A stretch of DNA of 5,727 bases. It comes from Atopobium sp. (GTDB lineage: Bacteria > Actinomycetota > Coriobacteriia > Coriobacteriales > Atopobiaceae). Below, one piece after another: positions 5,514 to 5,727 of this stretch (the first letter of the stretch is position 1; the number at the start of each line of letters is the position of its first letter). A model generated the notes under the pieces. That model made no database searches, was not told the DNA's origin, and was given only the letters and a program-made list of their open reading frames with translations. The translations under genes were made by a program, and so were the position numbers. The stretch lies in NCBI GenBank assembly GCA_015259045.1, contig JABZHD010000078.1, forward strand, positions 1 to 5,727, read 5' to 3'.

Positions 5514-5727
5514 TTACTCTTCTTTGTCTAGCTGTTCAGGCTCTTCTGGACGATGTTTTAGGCGATCGTATTCTTCTTCGGTTAAAACATCTTCAATTCG
5601 CAGGTTAACACCAGAAACTTCAAGGCCTGTCATACCCGTGATTTTCTCGACAATTGTATGCTTAACATCCTCAAAAATCTGAGGCGCATAAGAACCATAT
5701 TTAATAAGTACAGAAACGGTAACATTT
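5514..5727 (-). CDS. Asp23/Gls24 family envelope stress protein, C-terminal part (partial)
   Basis: The last 70 residues are present and the gene continues upstream beyond 5727 (the first base belongs to a split codon). The translation begins NVTVSVLIKYGSYAPQIFED and contains VKHTIVEKITGMTGLEVSGV followed by NLRIEDV. This matches the Asp23/Gls24 family pattern of a beta strand with a YG-x-x-x-P turn, then a helix, then 'TGLeV..VNV.V..V'. The tail (about the last 24 residues, TEEEYDRLKHRPEEPEQLDKEE) is strongly acidic. Family members in Gram-positive bacteria are abundant cytosolic or membrane-peripheral proteins linked to cell-envelope and alkaline stress (established); many bacteria have several paralogues. 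The stop codon TAA is at 5516-5514, 90 nt before the surface protein ATG. Confidence 0.9.
   Translation of the reverse strand, partial: NVTVSVLIKYGSYAPQIFEDVKHTIVEKITGMTGLEVSGVNLRIEDVLTEEEYDRLKHRPEEPEQLDKEE

Overview
The window has about mid-40s % GC by eye. Every gene I can support lies on the minus strand, so transcription runs from position 5727 towards position 1. The gene set suggests a Gram-positive, sortase-anchoring host-associated bacterium, most likely in the Coriobacteriia (Atopobiaceae, for example Lancefieldella/Atopobium or a relative). Pointers are an Asp23/Gls24 protein, a beta-helix/Cna-B wall-anchored surface protein, a ThiXY-type pyrimidine importer behind a TPP riboswitch, and a Tat-like lipoprotein signal. 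The taxon is inferred from gene style; no alignment was run.

Layout in order of transcription: (1) 5727-5514, the C-terminal 70 codons of an Asp23/Gls24 family protein. (2) 5423-2952, an 823-residue secreted surface protein with a signal peptide, a parallel beta-helix, two Cna-B domains, a Pro/Thr linker and a C-terminal sorting signal whose motif reads TPDTG rather than LPxTG. A strong intrinsic terminator follows at 2923-2893. (3) 2726-1962, a 254-residue APH/choline-kinase-fold phosphotransferase of unknown substrate. It has an unusual inverted repeat 58-89 nt upstream of its start codon and an intrinsic terminator just after it (1934-1901). (4) 1861-1220, a 213-residue maltose/galactoside O-acetyltransferase-like hexapeptide-repeat enzyme. 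(5) About 1085-955, a promoter and a TPP riboswitch. (6) 927-154, a ThiX-like ABC permease. (7) 119-1, the N-terminus of a substrate-binding lipoprotein that continues off the window.

The permease and lipoprotein form one thiamin-pyrimidine salvage operon. A hairpin just after the aptamer can bury the permease ribosome binding site (9 of 10 bases pair), so control is probably at translation initiation. The three genes before it appear to be separate units: two of the junctions carry clear terminators. Four start codons are decided here by Shine-Dalgarno position; three of these move the start inwards from the longest open frame.

I see no CRISPR array, tRNA, rRNA, insertion sequence or phage gene. 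I found no convincing wholly new system. The items most worth a second look are the non-canonical sorting signal, the alternative-hairpin repeat before the kinase, and the compact riboswitch expression platform with a barely formed P1 stem.
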